10,511 nucleotides of DNA from JAQGMJ01 sp036271855 (GCA_036271855.1 DATAZV010000068.1:1-10511); one strand, 5' to 3'. Positions 1-5,316 are shown, counted from the stretch's first letter. Numbers and translations are program-made. Notes: generated from the letters alone by a model not told the origin.

Positions 1-257
1 TGTCGGAGCCGGCCACCATGGATGCGCGCATCTGCGAGGTGCTGTCGCGCGCCTGCAAGGAACGGGGGGCGGCCTTCGAGATCATTCCCAGCGGCGCCGG
101 CCACGACGCTTCGCTGTTCGCCAACGCCGGCATTCCCAGCGGCATGCTTTTCATCCGCAACCGCAACGGTTCGCACAATCCGGACGAGGCGATGGAAATC
201 GACGACTTCATGCAAGGCGTGCAGGTGCTTTCCGACGCGGTGGACCAGCTCGCATGA
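1..257 (+). CDS. M20-family Zn-dependent amidase (N-carbamoyl-amino-acid hydrolase / allantoate amidohydrolase type), 3' end only
   Basis: Only the C-terminal part (about 84 residues) lies in the window; the reading frame is open from base 3 with no start codon needed, and the stop is TGA 255-257. The segment SGAGHDA followed by GIPSGMLFIRNRNGSHNPDE is the C-terminal signature of the M20 hydantoinase/carbamoylase family (AllC, beta-ureidopropionase AmaB-like, L-carbamoylase). In that family the His of the SHNPxE motif is a metal ligand of the dinuclear site, and the GHDA His lies at the substrate pocket. Members are cytoplasmic and hydrolyse N-carbamoyl groups from ureido acids (N-carbamoyl-beta-alanine, N-carbamoyl amino acids, allantoate), releasing ammonia and CO2. 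The substrate cannot be told from this fragment. ATG 18 is an internal Met, not the start. The next gene lies 128 bases downstream with its own promoter-like box. Confidence 0.88.
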   Translation, partial: SEPATMDARICEVLSRACKERGAAFEIIPSGAGHDASLFANAGIPSGMLFIRNRNGSHNPDEAMEIDDFMQGVQVLSDAVDQLA

Positions 258-309
258 GGCCGGCGCGCCGCCATGCAACGGGTGGTACGCGCGCCGCCCA
301 TGCGCACGG

Positions 310-325
310 GCCCGGCCGGCCGGGC
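310..325. repeat. 16-base perfect palindrome upstream of the regulator's -10 box
   Basis: GCCCGGCCGGCCGGGC reads the same on both strands. It lies 20 bases upstream of the TATAAT at 346-351, so it covers or abuts the place where the -35 element would be. It could be an operator for the downstream regulator, or a chance product of high GC. There is no T run after it, so it is not a typical terminator for the amidase gene. Confidence 0.5.
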
Positions 326-345
326 GGTCCGCGGCAGGCGCCCAC

Positions 346-351
346 TATAAT
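346..351 (+). promoter_or_regulatory. Candidate sigma-70 -10 box (TATAAT) for the XRE regulator gene
   Basis: A perfect consensus TATAAT stands out in very GC-rich surroundings, 34 bases before ATG 386. This would put the transcription start near 358 and give a leader of about 28 bases. The -35 position (around 322-329) is GC-rich and matches TTGACA poorly, so the promoter may depend on an activator or be controlled through the palindrome at 310-325. Confidence 0.55.
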
Positions 352-385
352 CGCGCCTCCCGTGCCCTCCACCCGCCCCGCAGAC

Positions 386-1297
386 ATGCAAGACCAGCTT
401 GCCTCGTTGCCGTCGTCGATCGACTACGCGGCATTGGGGGACCGTTTGCGCGCCTACCGCATGGGCGCTTCACTGCAGGCCGAAGACGTCGCCGCCCGCC
501 TGGGGGTGTCGCGCGCGGCGGTGTACCGGATGGAAAAGGGCGAGATCATCAAGATCGAAACCCTCGAACGCCTGGCGCCGCTGCTGGGCACCTCGGTGGC
601 CTCGCTGCTGGGTGTCGAAGTCGAGTACTACTCCACCGCGCTCGGATTCATCGAACGCATGCGCCAGCTGGAGCAGGATTCGGAGCGCATTCTCGCCCAC
701 TTCGAGCCGATTTCCCTGCTGCTCACCTCCGGCGAATACCTGGATTACCTGCGCATCATGCTGCTCGAAGGCGCGGCCTCCAGCGCCAGCCCGGATGCCG
801 GGCCGGGCGAGCAGCAGGTCGACGAGATGCTGCGCGTGTTGCACGAGCGCAAGGCGGCCTTCGCCCGGCGCGGGCCGCACATCGTCAGCCTGATCGGCCT
901 GCGCGACCTCGAACGCTTCGTCCATACCGGCCTGGTCGGCCGCCTCGACCTGCCGCAAGCCGTGCGCCGCGAGCGGGTGGCGGCGGCGCGACGCGAAGTC
1001 GAGCGGATTGCCGAGCTGATGGAAAGCGAGTCCCTGCAGGTGCAGGTCGGGCTGGTGGACGACGCCATGCCGGCGGCCACCTTCCAGGTGTTTGGCGGCG
1101 CACGCCGCGCCACCCTGGCGGTGAGCCCGTTCCGCTTCGGCGAACTGCCCAACGTGCGCAACGGCATTGCCACTGTCACCGCTTCGCATGAAGCCGTCAG
1201 GCTGTATGAGGAAATGATCGCCCGCCTGTGGAAGGGCGCCTACAAGGGCCGTGCCGGCGCCGCGCATTTGCGCGCCATGCTCTCGCGCATGCCCTGA
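386..1297 (+). CDS. XRE-family helix-turn-helix transcriptional regulator (303 aa)
   Basis: The N-terminal part (about residues 17-76) is a Cro/CI-type helix-turn-helix. LGDRLRAYRMGASL is helix 1, AEDVAARLGVS is helix 2, and RAAVYRMEKGE with the following TLERLAPLLGTSVASLLG completes the fold. The remaining 225 residues are soluble, charged and probably mostly helical, with no membrane segment and no sensor domain I can name; they may bind a ligand or mediate dimerisation. I chose ATG 386 because the helix-turn-helix begins shortly after it and the TATAAT box lies just upstream. An in-frame GTG at 362 and ATG at 254 would only add Pro/Arg/Ala-rich sequence. No strong Shine-Dalgarno is visible. 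The phosphoribosyltransferase gene follows after 16 bases, so this protein may control that gene and itself. The target is inference. Confidence 0.82.
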   Translation: MQDQLASLPSSIDYAALGDRLRAYRMGASLQAEDVAARLGVSRAAVYRMEKGEIIKIETLERLAPLLGTSVASLLGVEVEYYSTALGFIERMRQLEQDSERILAHFEPISLLLTSGEYLDYLRIMLLEGAASSASPDAGPGEQQVDEMLRVLHERKAAFARRGPHIVSLIGLRDLERFVHTGLVGRLDLPQAVRRERVAAARREVERIAELMESESLQVQVGLVDDAMPAATFQVFGGARRATLAVSPFRFGELPNVRNGIATVTASHEAVRLYEEMIARLWKGAYKGRAGAAHLRAMLSRMP

Positions 1298-1303
1298 GAT
1301 ACC

Positions 1304-1307
1304 GGAG
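1304..1307 (+). promoter_or_regulatory. Shine-Dalgarno GGAG deciding GTG 1314 as start
   Basis: GGAG lies 6 bases before GTG 1314, in the 16-base gap after the regulator's stop. The overlapping ATG at 1312 is in another frame. The good spacing supports a GTG start for the phosphoribosyltransferase instead of an in-frame ATG inside the regulator gene. Confidence 0.65.
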
Positions 1308-1313
1308 ACCGAT

Positions 1314-2009
1314 GTGACCGCCCCCCATTCCACTCCCGGCACCCGCGAAGCCGCCGCCCGCGTGGTGGCGCGCGCGCTGTTCGACACCGGCTGCGTGCAG
1401 GCGCGCCATGACGAGCCGTTTCGCCTGCCCTCGGGCTGGGCCAGCCCGGTCTACATGGACTGCCGCAAGCTGATCTCGTATCCGCGCATTCGCCGCGAGC
1501 TAGTGGCGCAATGCCTGGCGCTGCTTGAAGAGCGCGGCGTCACCGGCCTGGAGTCGGTGGCGGGCGCCGAGACCAGCGGCATCGCGCTGGCGGCCTGGCT
1601 GGCCGAGGCGCTGGATTTGCCGATGCAGTACGTGCGTAAAAAGCCGCGCGGCTTCGGCCCGGCAACCCAGGTCGAAGGCGTGATCAAGCCGGGCAGCCGG
1701 GTGCTGCTGGTGGACGATGTGATGGCCGGCGGCCAATCGCAGGTCTCATTCTGCCGTGCGCTGGCGGCGGCGGGCGCGCCGGTCAAGGACGCTTTTGTGA
1801 TTTTCGATTACGCTGCCTTCCCCACCGCCGAACTGCTGGCGCCTTTGGGGGTGACGGTGCACGCGCTGGTCAACTGGCGCGACATGCTGGCGCTGGGCCG
1901 TGAAAGCGGCGCGCTGGCGCCGGCGGCCCTGGACGAGCTGGAAGAATTCCTGCGTGACCCGGTGCGCTGGTCGCGTGCCCATGGCGGCATCCCGCAGGCT
2001 TCCTCCTAG
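1314..2009 (+). CDS. pyrE: Orotate phosphoribosyltransferase (PyrE-like, 231 aa)
   Basis: This is a type I phosphoribosyltransferase that most resembles orotate phosphoribosyltransferase, which makes orotidine 5'-phosphate from orotate and PRPP in pyrimidine synthesis. Seen in the sequence: the N-terminal orotate-side segment with FRLPSGWASPVYMDCRKLIS (about residues 36-55), the mobile catalytic loop YVRKKPRGFG (106-115), and the PRPP-binding motif VLLVDDVMAGG (130-140) with the acidic pair D134-D135. The RKKP(K/R)GFG loop and SPVY(M/I)DCR segment match, from memory, the PyrE type common in alphaproteobacteria rather than the E. coli form (KEAKDHGE loop). The length suits that group (about 225-232). 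It follows the regulator by 16 bases, and a 108-residue gene follows 34 bases later. It could be the cell's only PyrE or a second, catabolic or salvage copy acting on another pyrimidine. I am sure of the fold and fairly sure of orotate as substrate. Confidence 0.8.
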   Translation: MTAPHSTPGTREAAARVVARALFDTGCVQARHDEPFRLPSGWASPVYMDCRKLISYPRIRRELVAQCLALLEERGVTGLESVAGAETSGIALAAWLAEALDLPMQYVRKKPRGFGPATQVEGVIKPGSRVLLVDDVMAGGQSQVSFCRALAAAGAPVKDAFVIFDYAAFPTAELLAPLGVTVHALVNWRDMLALGRESGALAPAALDELEEFLRDPVRWSRAHGGIPQASS

Positions 2010-2023
2010 GGCACCGTGGTGCC
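2010..2023. repeat. Hyphenated palindrome GGCACC-GT-GGTGCC after pyrE
   Basis: Two perfect 6-base arms with a 2-base centre sit directly after the TAG of the phosphoribosyltransferase gene and 20 bases before the next start codon. The spacer is too short for a good RNA hairpin and no T run follows, so it is not a terminator. It could be a protein-binding site, a short mRNA hairpin with a 5-base stem, or chance. Confidence 0.35.
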
Positions 2024-2033
2024 ATGAACCATT

Positions 2034-2037
2034 GGAG
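2034..2037 (+). promoter_or_regulatory. Shine-Dalgarno GGAG for the 108-aa gene
   Basis: GGAG lies 6 bases before ATG 2044. This well-placed site marks 2044 as the start and supports the short frame as a real gene. Confidence 0.65.
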
Positions 2038-2043
2038 ACTCGC

Positions 2044-2370
2044 ATGACTTTTCAGCAAATCGCAGCGCAATTCGAATCGGCCGAATCCGGCACCGAGTCG
2101 TTCAAGCGCCTGTACAAGGACGCCTTTCACCTGGCTGAGACCAGTGCGGAAAATGCCGGCTCGTATTTCATCATCGCCACCATCGCCCAGGCCTATGTGC
2201 GGCGCTATGAGGACGAGGCGGTGCCGAGCGAACTGGCGGACCGCGCCAAGGCGTTGGTGATGCGCTTCAACGCGAAGATCGTGCAGGGCCTGGGCAGTGA
2301 CGCGGCGACCCATTTGCGCCTGCTGGGCGAAGTGGCGCACGAATACCAGGCGCAGGTCCACGACTTCTAG
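2044..2370 (+). CDS. Hypothetical protein, 108 aa, helical, family not recognised
   Basis: I do not recognise this protein. It has no signal peptide, membrane segment, cysteine or metal-binding motif. It is soluble, fairly acidic at the N-terminus and probably all-helical: QQIAAQFESAE, TESFKRLYKDAFHLAETS, a more hydrophobic SYFIIATIAQAYVRRYE stretch (about 40-56), a helix LADRAKALVMRFNAKIV, and a C-terminal helix LRLLGEVAHEYQAQV. Support for a real gene is a good Shine-Dalgarno, the position 34 bases behind the phosphoribosyltransferase on the same strand, and base use like the neighbours. A small regulatory or partner protein for the upstream enzyme is possible but unproven. The gene converges on the aldo/keto reductase gene with a 12-base gap and no obvious terminator between them. 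Confidence 0.72.
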   Translation: MTFQQIAAQFESAESGTESFKRLYKDAFHLAETSAENAGSYFIIATIAQAYVRRYEDEAVPSELADRAKALVMRFNAKIVQGLGSDAATHLRLLGEVAHEYQAQVHDF

Positions 2371-2382
2371 GGGCGGCGGTGC

Positions 2383-3216
2383 TCAGAGCATCGCCAGCGC
2401 AGTCGCTCCCTGGGGCGGAGGAAATAATTTGTCGAGTTCGGCACGCTGGGCGGCGTCGAACTCGATGGCCAGCGCGCCATGGTTTTCGCGCACGCGCTCG
2501 CGCCGGCCGGTTTTCGGGATGGCGATGACATCCTTGCTGTCCAGCAGCCAGGCCAGCGCCGCCTGCGCCGGGGTGATGCCGTGGCGCTTGGCAAAGGCCG
2601 CTAGGCCGGGATGGCGCAACAGGCGCGCCTGCTCGATCGGTGAATAGGCCATGACCGGCACCTGATGCTGGCGCAGCCACGGCAGCAGGTCCCACTCGAT
2701 GCCGCGGCGGCCGAGGTTGTACAGCAACTGGTTGGCCTGCACGCCGCGCCCGGCCTCGCCGGCCCAGAGTTCGCGCATGTCGGAGAGGTCGAGGTTGCTG
2801 ACGCCGTAATGCCGAATCTTGCCTGCCTGCTGCAGGCCCTGCAGCGCCTGCATGGTTTCGTCCAGGGGGATGTTGCCGCGCCAGTGCAGCAGGTAGAGGT
2901 CGATGCGGTCGGTGCGCAGGCGCTTCAGGCTGCGCTCGCAGGCGGCCACGGTGCCGCGGCGCGAAGCGTTGTGCGGGTAGACCTTGCTGACGATGAAGGC
3001 GGCGTCGCGGTGCCCGGCCAGCGCTTCGCCCACCAGTTCTTCGGACTGCCCTTCGCCGTACATTTCGGCGGTGTCGATCAGGGTGAGCCCCAAATCCATG
3101 CCCAGTTGCAGGGCGGCCAGTTCTTCGGCGCGGGCGGCGGGATGCTCGCCCATGTTCCAGGTGCCCTGGCCGAGGGCAGGGAGGGTGGCGCCGCAAGGCA
3201 GGGCAACGGTTTTCAT
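2383..3216 (-). CDS. Aldo/keto reductase, YeaE-like (277 aa)
   Basis: This is a cytoplasmic NADPH-dependent carbonyl reductase with a TIM-barrel fold. The catalytic tetrad of the aldo/keto reductase superfamily is complete: D48 and Y53 in IDTAEMYGEG, K78 in VSKVYP, and H111 in LYLLHWRG. GVSNLDLSDM (138-147) and NQLLYNLGRRGIEWDLLPW line the barrel, and the C-terminal IPKTG (233-237) is the cofactor-phosphate binding segment. Motif by motif it resembles E. coli YeaE, which reduces methylglyoxal (comparison from memory). The length is normal. Translation starts at ATG 3216 with AAGG (3219-3222) as Shine-Dalgarno. The 2-hydroxyacid dehydrogenase gene ends 5 bases upstream, so the two genes are very likely one transcript. 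The natural substrate is not known. Small 2-oxo aldehydes are a reasonable guess. Confidence 0.92.
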   Translation of the reverse strand: MKTVALPCGATLPALGQGTWNMGEHPAARAEELAALQLGMDLGLTLIDTAEMYGEGQSEELVGEALAGHRDAAFIVSKVYPHNASRRGTVAACERSLKRLRTDRIDLYLLHWRGNIPLDETMQALQGLQQAGKIRHYGVSNLDLSDMRELWAGEAGRGVQANQLLYNLGRRGIEWDLLPWLRQHQVPVMAYSPIEQARLLRHPGLAAFAKRHGITPAQAALAWLLDSKDVIAIPKTGRRERVRENHGALAIEFDAAQRAELDKLFPPPQGATALAML

Positions 3217-3221
3217 CGCCT

Positions 3222-4181
3222 TCAGAGCAGCACCGGGTTGGGCGGTGTCTTGCCGGCGAAAAAGGCGTCGAGATTGGCCATCACCATCGCTTCCATCGCG
3301 CGCTGCGCCTCGCTGGTGGCGCCGCCGACGTGCGGGGTGAGCGCGACATGGCGCAGGCCGAACAGCACCTCGGGCACCTTGGGCTCGTGCTCGTAGACGT
3401 CCAGGCCGGCGCCGGCGATCACACCGCTTTGCAGGGCCTCGATCAGCGCGGCCTCGTCGGTCACCGAGCCGCGCGAAATGTTGATCACATGGCCTTCATT
3501 GCCCAGCGCGGCGAGCACCTCGCGGTTCACCGCATGGCGGTTTTCCGGCGCGGCGCGCACGGCGATCACCAGCACGTCGCACCATCGCGCCAGATCGAGC
3601 AGGCTGGCGTGATAGGCGTAGGGCGTGTCGCTGCGCGGCTTGCGGTTGAAATAGCCGATCTCCATTTCGAAGGCGGCCGCGCGCAGCGCGATTTTCAGGC
3701 CGATGGCGCCCATGCCGTAGATCCCGACCTTGCGCCCGGTCAGGCCGCGCAGGGGCACGTTGGGCTCGGCGGAAAGGCCGCCCCAGGCGCCGCTTTTCAG
3801 GCGCTCGCGCCCGGCGGGCAGGTTGCGCACCGATTCGATCATCAGGCCCATGGCGAGGTCGGCGACGCTGGCCGCATTGCAGTTCGGGCTATGGGTGACG
3901 GTTATGCCGCGCGCGTTGGCGCCCGCGATGTCGACGCCCTCATAGCCGCTGCCCAGGCAACTGATCAATTTGAGTTTGGGCAGCGCCGCCATGCCGGCGG
4001 GGGTGATGCGCACCGCGCCGACGGTGGAAATGGCGGTGATGCGCGCCAGGTCGGCGGGAAGCAATTCCTTTACCGCATCGTCGAAATTGCCCAGCACGGG
4101 GCCGATCAGTTCATAGCGCTCGGCCAGCATGTTTTGCAGCGTGGCGGGCAGGCGGGAGGCGAGGAGGAGGGGCGGCTTCAT
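3222..4181 (-). CDS. D-isomer-specific 2-hydroxyacid dehydrogenase, probably NADPH-dependent (319 aa)
   Basis: This enzyme interconverts a 2-oxoacid and a D-2-hydroxyacid, as in glyoxylate/hydroxypyruvate reductases and hydroxyphenylpyruvate reductase. The N-terminal catalytic domain includes LISCLGSGYEGVDI and THSPNCNAASVADLAMGLM. The nucleotide-binding domain has the dinucleotide motif GMGAIG (156-161). The catalytic triad is visible as R237 (ISRGS), E266 (DVYEHEP) and H284 (TPHVGGAT). After the dinucleotide fold the sequence is FNRKPR (178-183) without the Asp that NAD enzymes use to bind ribose, and with Arg/Lys instead, which indicates NADPH. The length is typical. ATG 4181 gives a normal N-terminus, although no Shine-Dalgarno is evident before it. 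The aldo/keto reductase gene follows after 5 bases. The exact 2-oxoacid cannot be read from the sequence, so I give no symbol. Confidence 0.9.
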   Translation of the reverse strand: MKPPLLLASRLPATLQNMLAERYELIGPVLGNFDDAVKELLPADLARITAISTVGAVRITPAGMAALPKLKLISCLGSGYEGVDIAGANARGITVTHSPNCNAASVADLAMGLMIESVRNLPAGRERLKSGAWGGLSAEPNVPLRGLTGRKVGIYGMGAIGLKIALRAAAFEMEIGYFNRKPRSDTPYAYHASLLDLARWCDVLVIAVRAAPENRHAVNREVLAALGNEGHVINISRGSVTDEAALIEALQSGVIAGAGLDVYEHEPKVPEVLFGLRHVALTPHVGGATSEAQRAMEAMVMANLDAFFAGKTPPNPVLL

Positions 4182-4238
4182 CGTGGAGTGGGGACGGTCG
4201 GAGTGGGGGCGGGGAGGATCGAAAACCCGGGAAGCGGG

Positions 4239-4267
4239 ATTATTCTGCGCCGGCGCGCGCCCGTCCA
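4239..4267 (-). promoter_or_regulatory. Candidate promoter for the hydroxyacid dehydrogenase-aldo/keto reductase pair
   Basis: On the minus strand, TGGACG (4262-4267, four of six matches to TTGACA) and AATAAT (4239-4244, five of six to TATAAT) are separated by 17 bases. Transcription would begin near 4232, about 50 bases before ATG 4181. It lies beyond the ompA terminator, so the pair would be expressed independently of ompA. Confidence 0.4.
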
Positions 4268-4325
4268 GCGCTCATGCCTGATGCAGTCCAGCGTTTTTGC
4301 GCATGAAGCGCGGACGGCGCCAAAC

Positions 4326-4351
4326 AAAAGCCCCGCCGGGGCGGGGCTTTT
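4326..4351 (-). terminator. Intrinsic terminator of the OmpA gene
   Basis: AAAAGCCCCGCC and GGCGGGGCTTTT are perfect 12-base arms around a GG centre. The RNA forms a GC-rich stem followed on the minus strand by TTTTGTTT. It begins 22 bases after the stop of the OmpA gene. Because the arms carry A and T runs on both sides it could act in both directions, though no + strand gene ends nearby. Confidence 0.88.
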
Positions 4352-4373
4352 GGGGCGGGCAGGGACTGGTTGC

Positions 4374-5048
4374 TTACCTGGCCGGGCCCTTTACCTCGAC
4401 CACCACGCGGCGGTTCGGCGCCAGGCAGGCATGCAGTTCCTTCACCGGCAGCTTGTCGTCGCAGGACTTGATCGGCATGGTCTTGCCGGCGCCGAGCACG
4501 TCGGCGGCGCTCATGCCCTTGGACTTCAGGTAGTCGGCCACGACCTGGGCGCGCTTTTCCGACAGTTTCTGGTTGTATTGCTGCGAGCCGATGCGGTCGG
4601 TGTGGCCGGTGACCAGGATCAGGTCGATCCTGGCACAGGAGGCGGCGCGGCCGACCACGTCGCGGTCCAGCCGGGCTTTCGCGGCGGGCTTCAGCACGGC
4701 TTTGTTGAAGTCGAAGGTCTCGTCGTTGGCCAGGGTGAGGCTGAAATCGCAGGCCTTGGGGGCGGGCGCCGGCGCGGGCTTGGGCGCCGGGGCAGGCAGC
4801 GCAACCGGCGCCGGCGGACGCGGCTTGGGCGCGATGTCGGGATCGCACTCGGCGATGGATTGCGCCGGCGTCCAGTAGCCGGTGCGCCAGCAAAGGTTGC
4901 CGATGCGCGGATCGCCGAAGTTAGAGTTGCGCACGATGACGCCGCGGCCGTCCTGCAGGTAGGCGTCCTTGACGGACTGGGCGGCGGCGGCGGTGGCCGC
5001 GCAGCCAAGCAAAACGGCCAGCGCGACAGAAACTTTTTTGTTATGCAT
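4374..5048 (-). CDS. ompA: OmpA-family envelope protein with C-terminal peptidoglycan-binding domain (224 aa)
   Basis: This envelope protein anchors the outer membrane to peptidoglycan. Its layout is: signal peptide (1 to about 23; MHNKK, hydrophobic VSVALAVLLG, then AATAAAAQ); an N-terminal segment with NLCWRTGYWTPA (51-62) typical of betaproteobacterial OmpA proteins; a Pro/Ala/Lys linker (about 72-98); and an OmpA-C domain (about 105-222). D151 and R166 in the GHTDRIGS...SEKRAQVV motif are the pair that binds diaminopimelate in this family. C196 and C208 match the disulfide pair of E. coli OmpA. There is no room for an eight-stranded barrel. LLGC at 13-16 also resembles a lipobox, so it may be either a lipoprotein or a protein cleaved after AAA. 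Start 5048 is preferred over ATG 5066 because the AGGGG ribosome site lies between them. Confidence 0.9.
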   Translation of the reverse strand: MHNKKVSVALAVLLGCAATAAAAQSVKDAYLQDGRGVIVRNSNFGDPRIGNLCWRTGYWTPAQSIAECDPDIAPKPRPPAPVALPAPAPKPAPAPAPKACDFSLTLANDETFDFNKAVLKPAAKARLDRDVVGRAASCARIDLILVTGHTDRIGSQQYNQKLSEKRAQVVADYLKSKGMSAADVLGAGKTMPIKSCDDKLPVKELHACLAPNRRVVVEVKGPAR

Positions 5049-5054
5049 GAAGGT

Positions 5055-5059
5055 CCCCT
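5055..5059 (-). promoter_or_regulatory. Shine-Dalgarno AGGGG deciding the ompA start at 5048
   Basis: On the minus strand AGGGG lies 6 bases before ATG 5048 and downstream of the in-frame ATG 5066. The upstream Met would put MTQGTF in front of a good signal peptide and has no comparable site. Confidence 0.7.
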
Positions 5060-5145
5060 GGGTCATTTTCGTTGTTTGGTGAAGTTATCCGGCTTGGCTC
5101 GCGGGTTTTGGCGGCAAGTCGCTTGTTCTGCAAGTTATTCGCCAT

Positions 5146-5175
5146 ATTAAAACATATTCGCCCGGCCCCTCACAA
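5146..5175 (-). promoter_or_regulatory. Candidate ompA promoter
   Basis: On the minus strand, TTGTGA (5170-5175) and TTTAAT (5146-5151, five of six matches to TATAAT) are separated by 18 bases. The predicted transcription start is near 5139, giving a leader of roughly 90 bases before ATG 5048. This AT-rich patch is the only strong candidate upstream of ompA. Confidence 0.45.
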
Positions 5176-5222
5176 AGGCGGCTTTACATGCTCCGCTGCC
5201 GGCCGGCCGAAAGCGGGTGGCA

Positions 5223-5231
5223 TGCTAAAAT
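5223..5231 (+). promoter_or_regulatory. Candidate gyrA promoter, extended -10 box TGC-TAAAAT
   Basis: TAAAAT (5226-5231) is preceded by TG one base upstream, the extended -10 form that can work without a good -35. The -35 region is GGCCGGCC-rich and does not match. The transcription start would be near 5238, leaving a leader of about 148 bases before the GTG start. It sits about 75 bases from the candidate ompA -10 box on the other strand. Confidence 0.45.
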
Positions 5232-5292
5232 TGCGTGCTTTGAAACCGTGTTGTGCCCCGTTGCGCGAAAGTTCATTTTCGGCATGCCCGAA

Positions 5293-5316
5293 GTGCGCTT
5301 TTTGGTGCGCTTTTTG
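5293..5316 (+). repeat. Perfect tandem repeat, 2 x 12 bases, in the gyrA leader
   Basis: GTGCGCTTTTTG occurs twice with no gap (5293-5304 and 5305-5316). It lies downstream of the candidate gyrA -10 box and 69 bases before the start codon, so it would be in the mRNA leader. No T-run terminator hairpin forms around it. Function unknown. Confidence 0.85.

Noticed and set aside
254..385. ATG 254 as start of the regulator, overlapping the amidase stop (ATGA)
   Set aside because: The overlap looks like coupling, but the extra 44 residues are Pro/Arg/Ala-rich, lack domain character and contain the TATAAT box. ATG 386 fits the helix-turn-helix start better. GTG 362 remains a lesser alternative.
470..1387. 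305-codon minus-strand open frame opposite the regulator
   Set aside because: Shadow of the XRE regulator gene; no recognisable motif and no ribosome site.
5046..5066. ATG 5066 as ompA start
   Set aside because: It lies upstream of the good AGGGG ribosome site and would put MTQGTF before the natural signal-peptide N-region.
3330..5150. 606-codon + strand open frame spanning the hydroxyacid dehydrogenase, the gap and ompA
   Set aside because: It is antisense to two clearly recognised genes and runs through the ompA terminator. Its His/Gly/Ala/Arg composition is artefactual.
5193..5216. Inverted repeat CCGCT...AGCGG around GCCGGCCGGC upstream of the gyrA -10 box
   Set aside because: Five-base arms and a GC-rich self-complementary centre are expected by chance at this base composition, and no T run follows. 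Possible operator, but too weak to claim.
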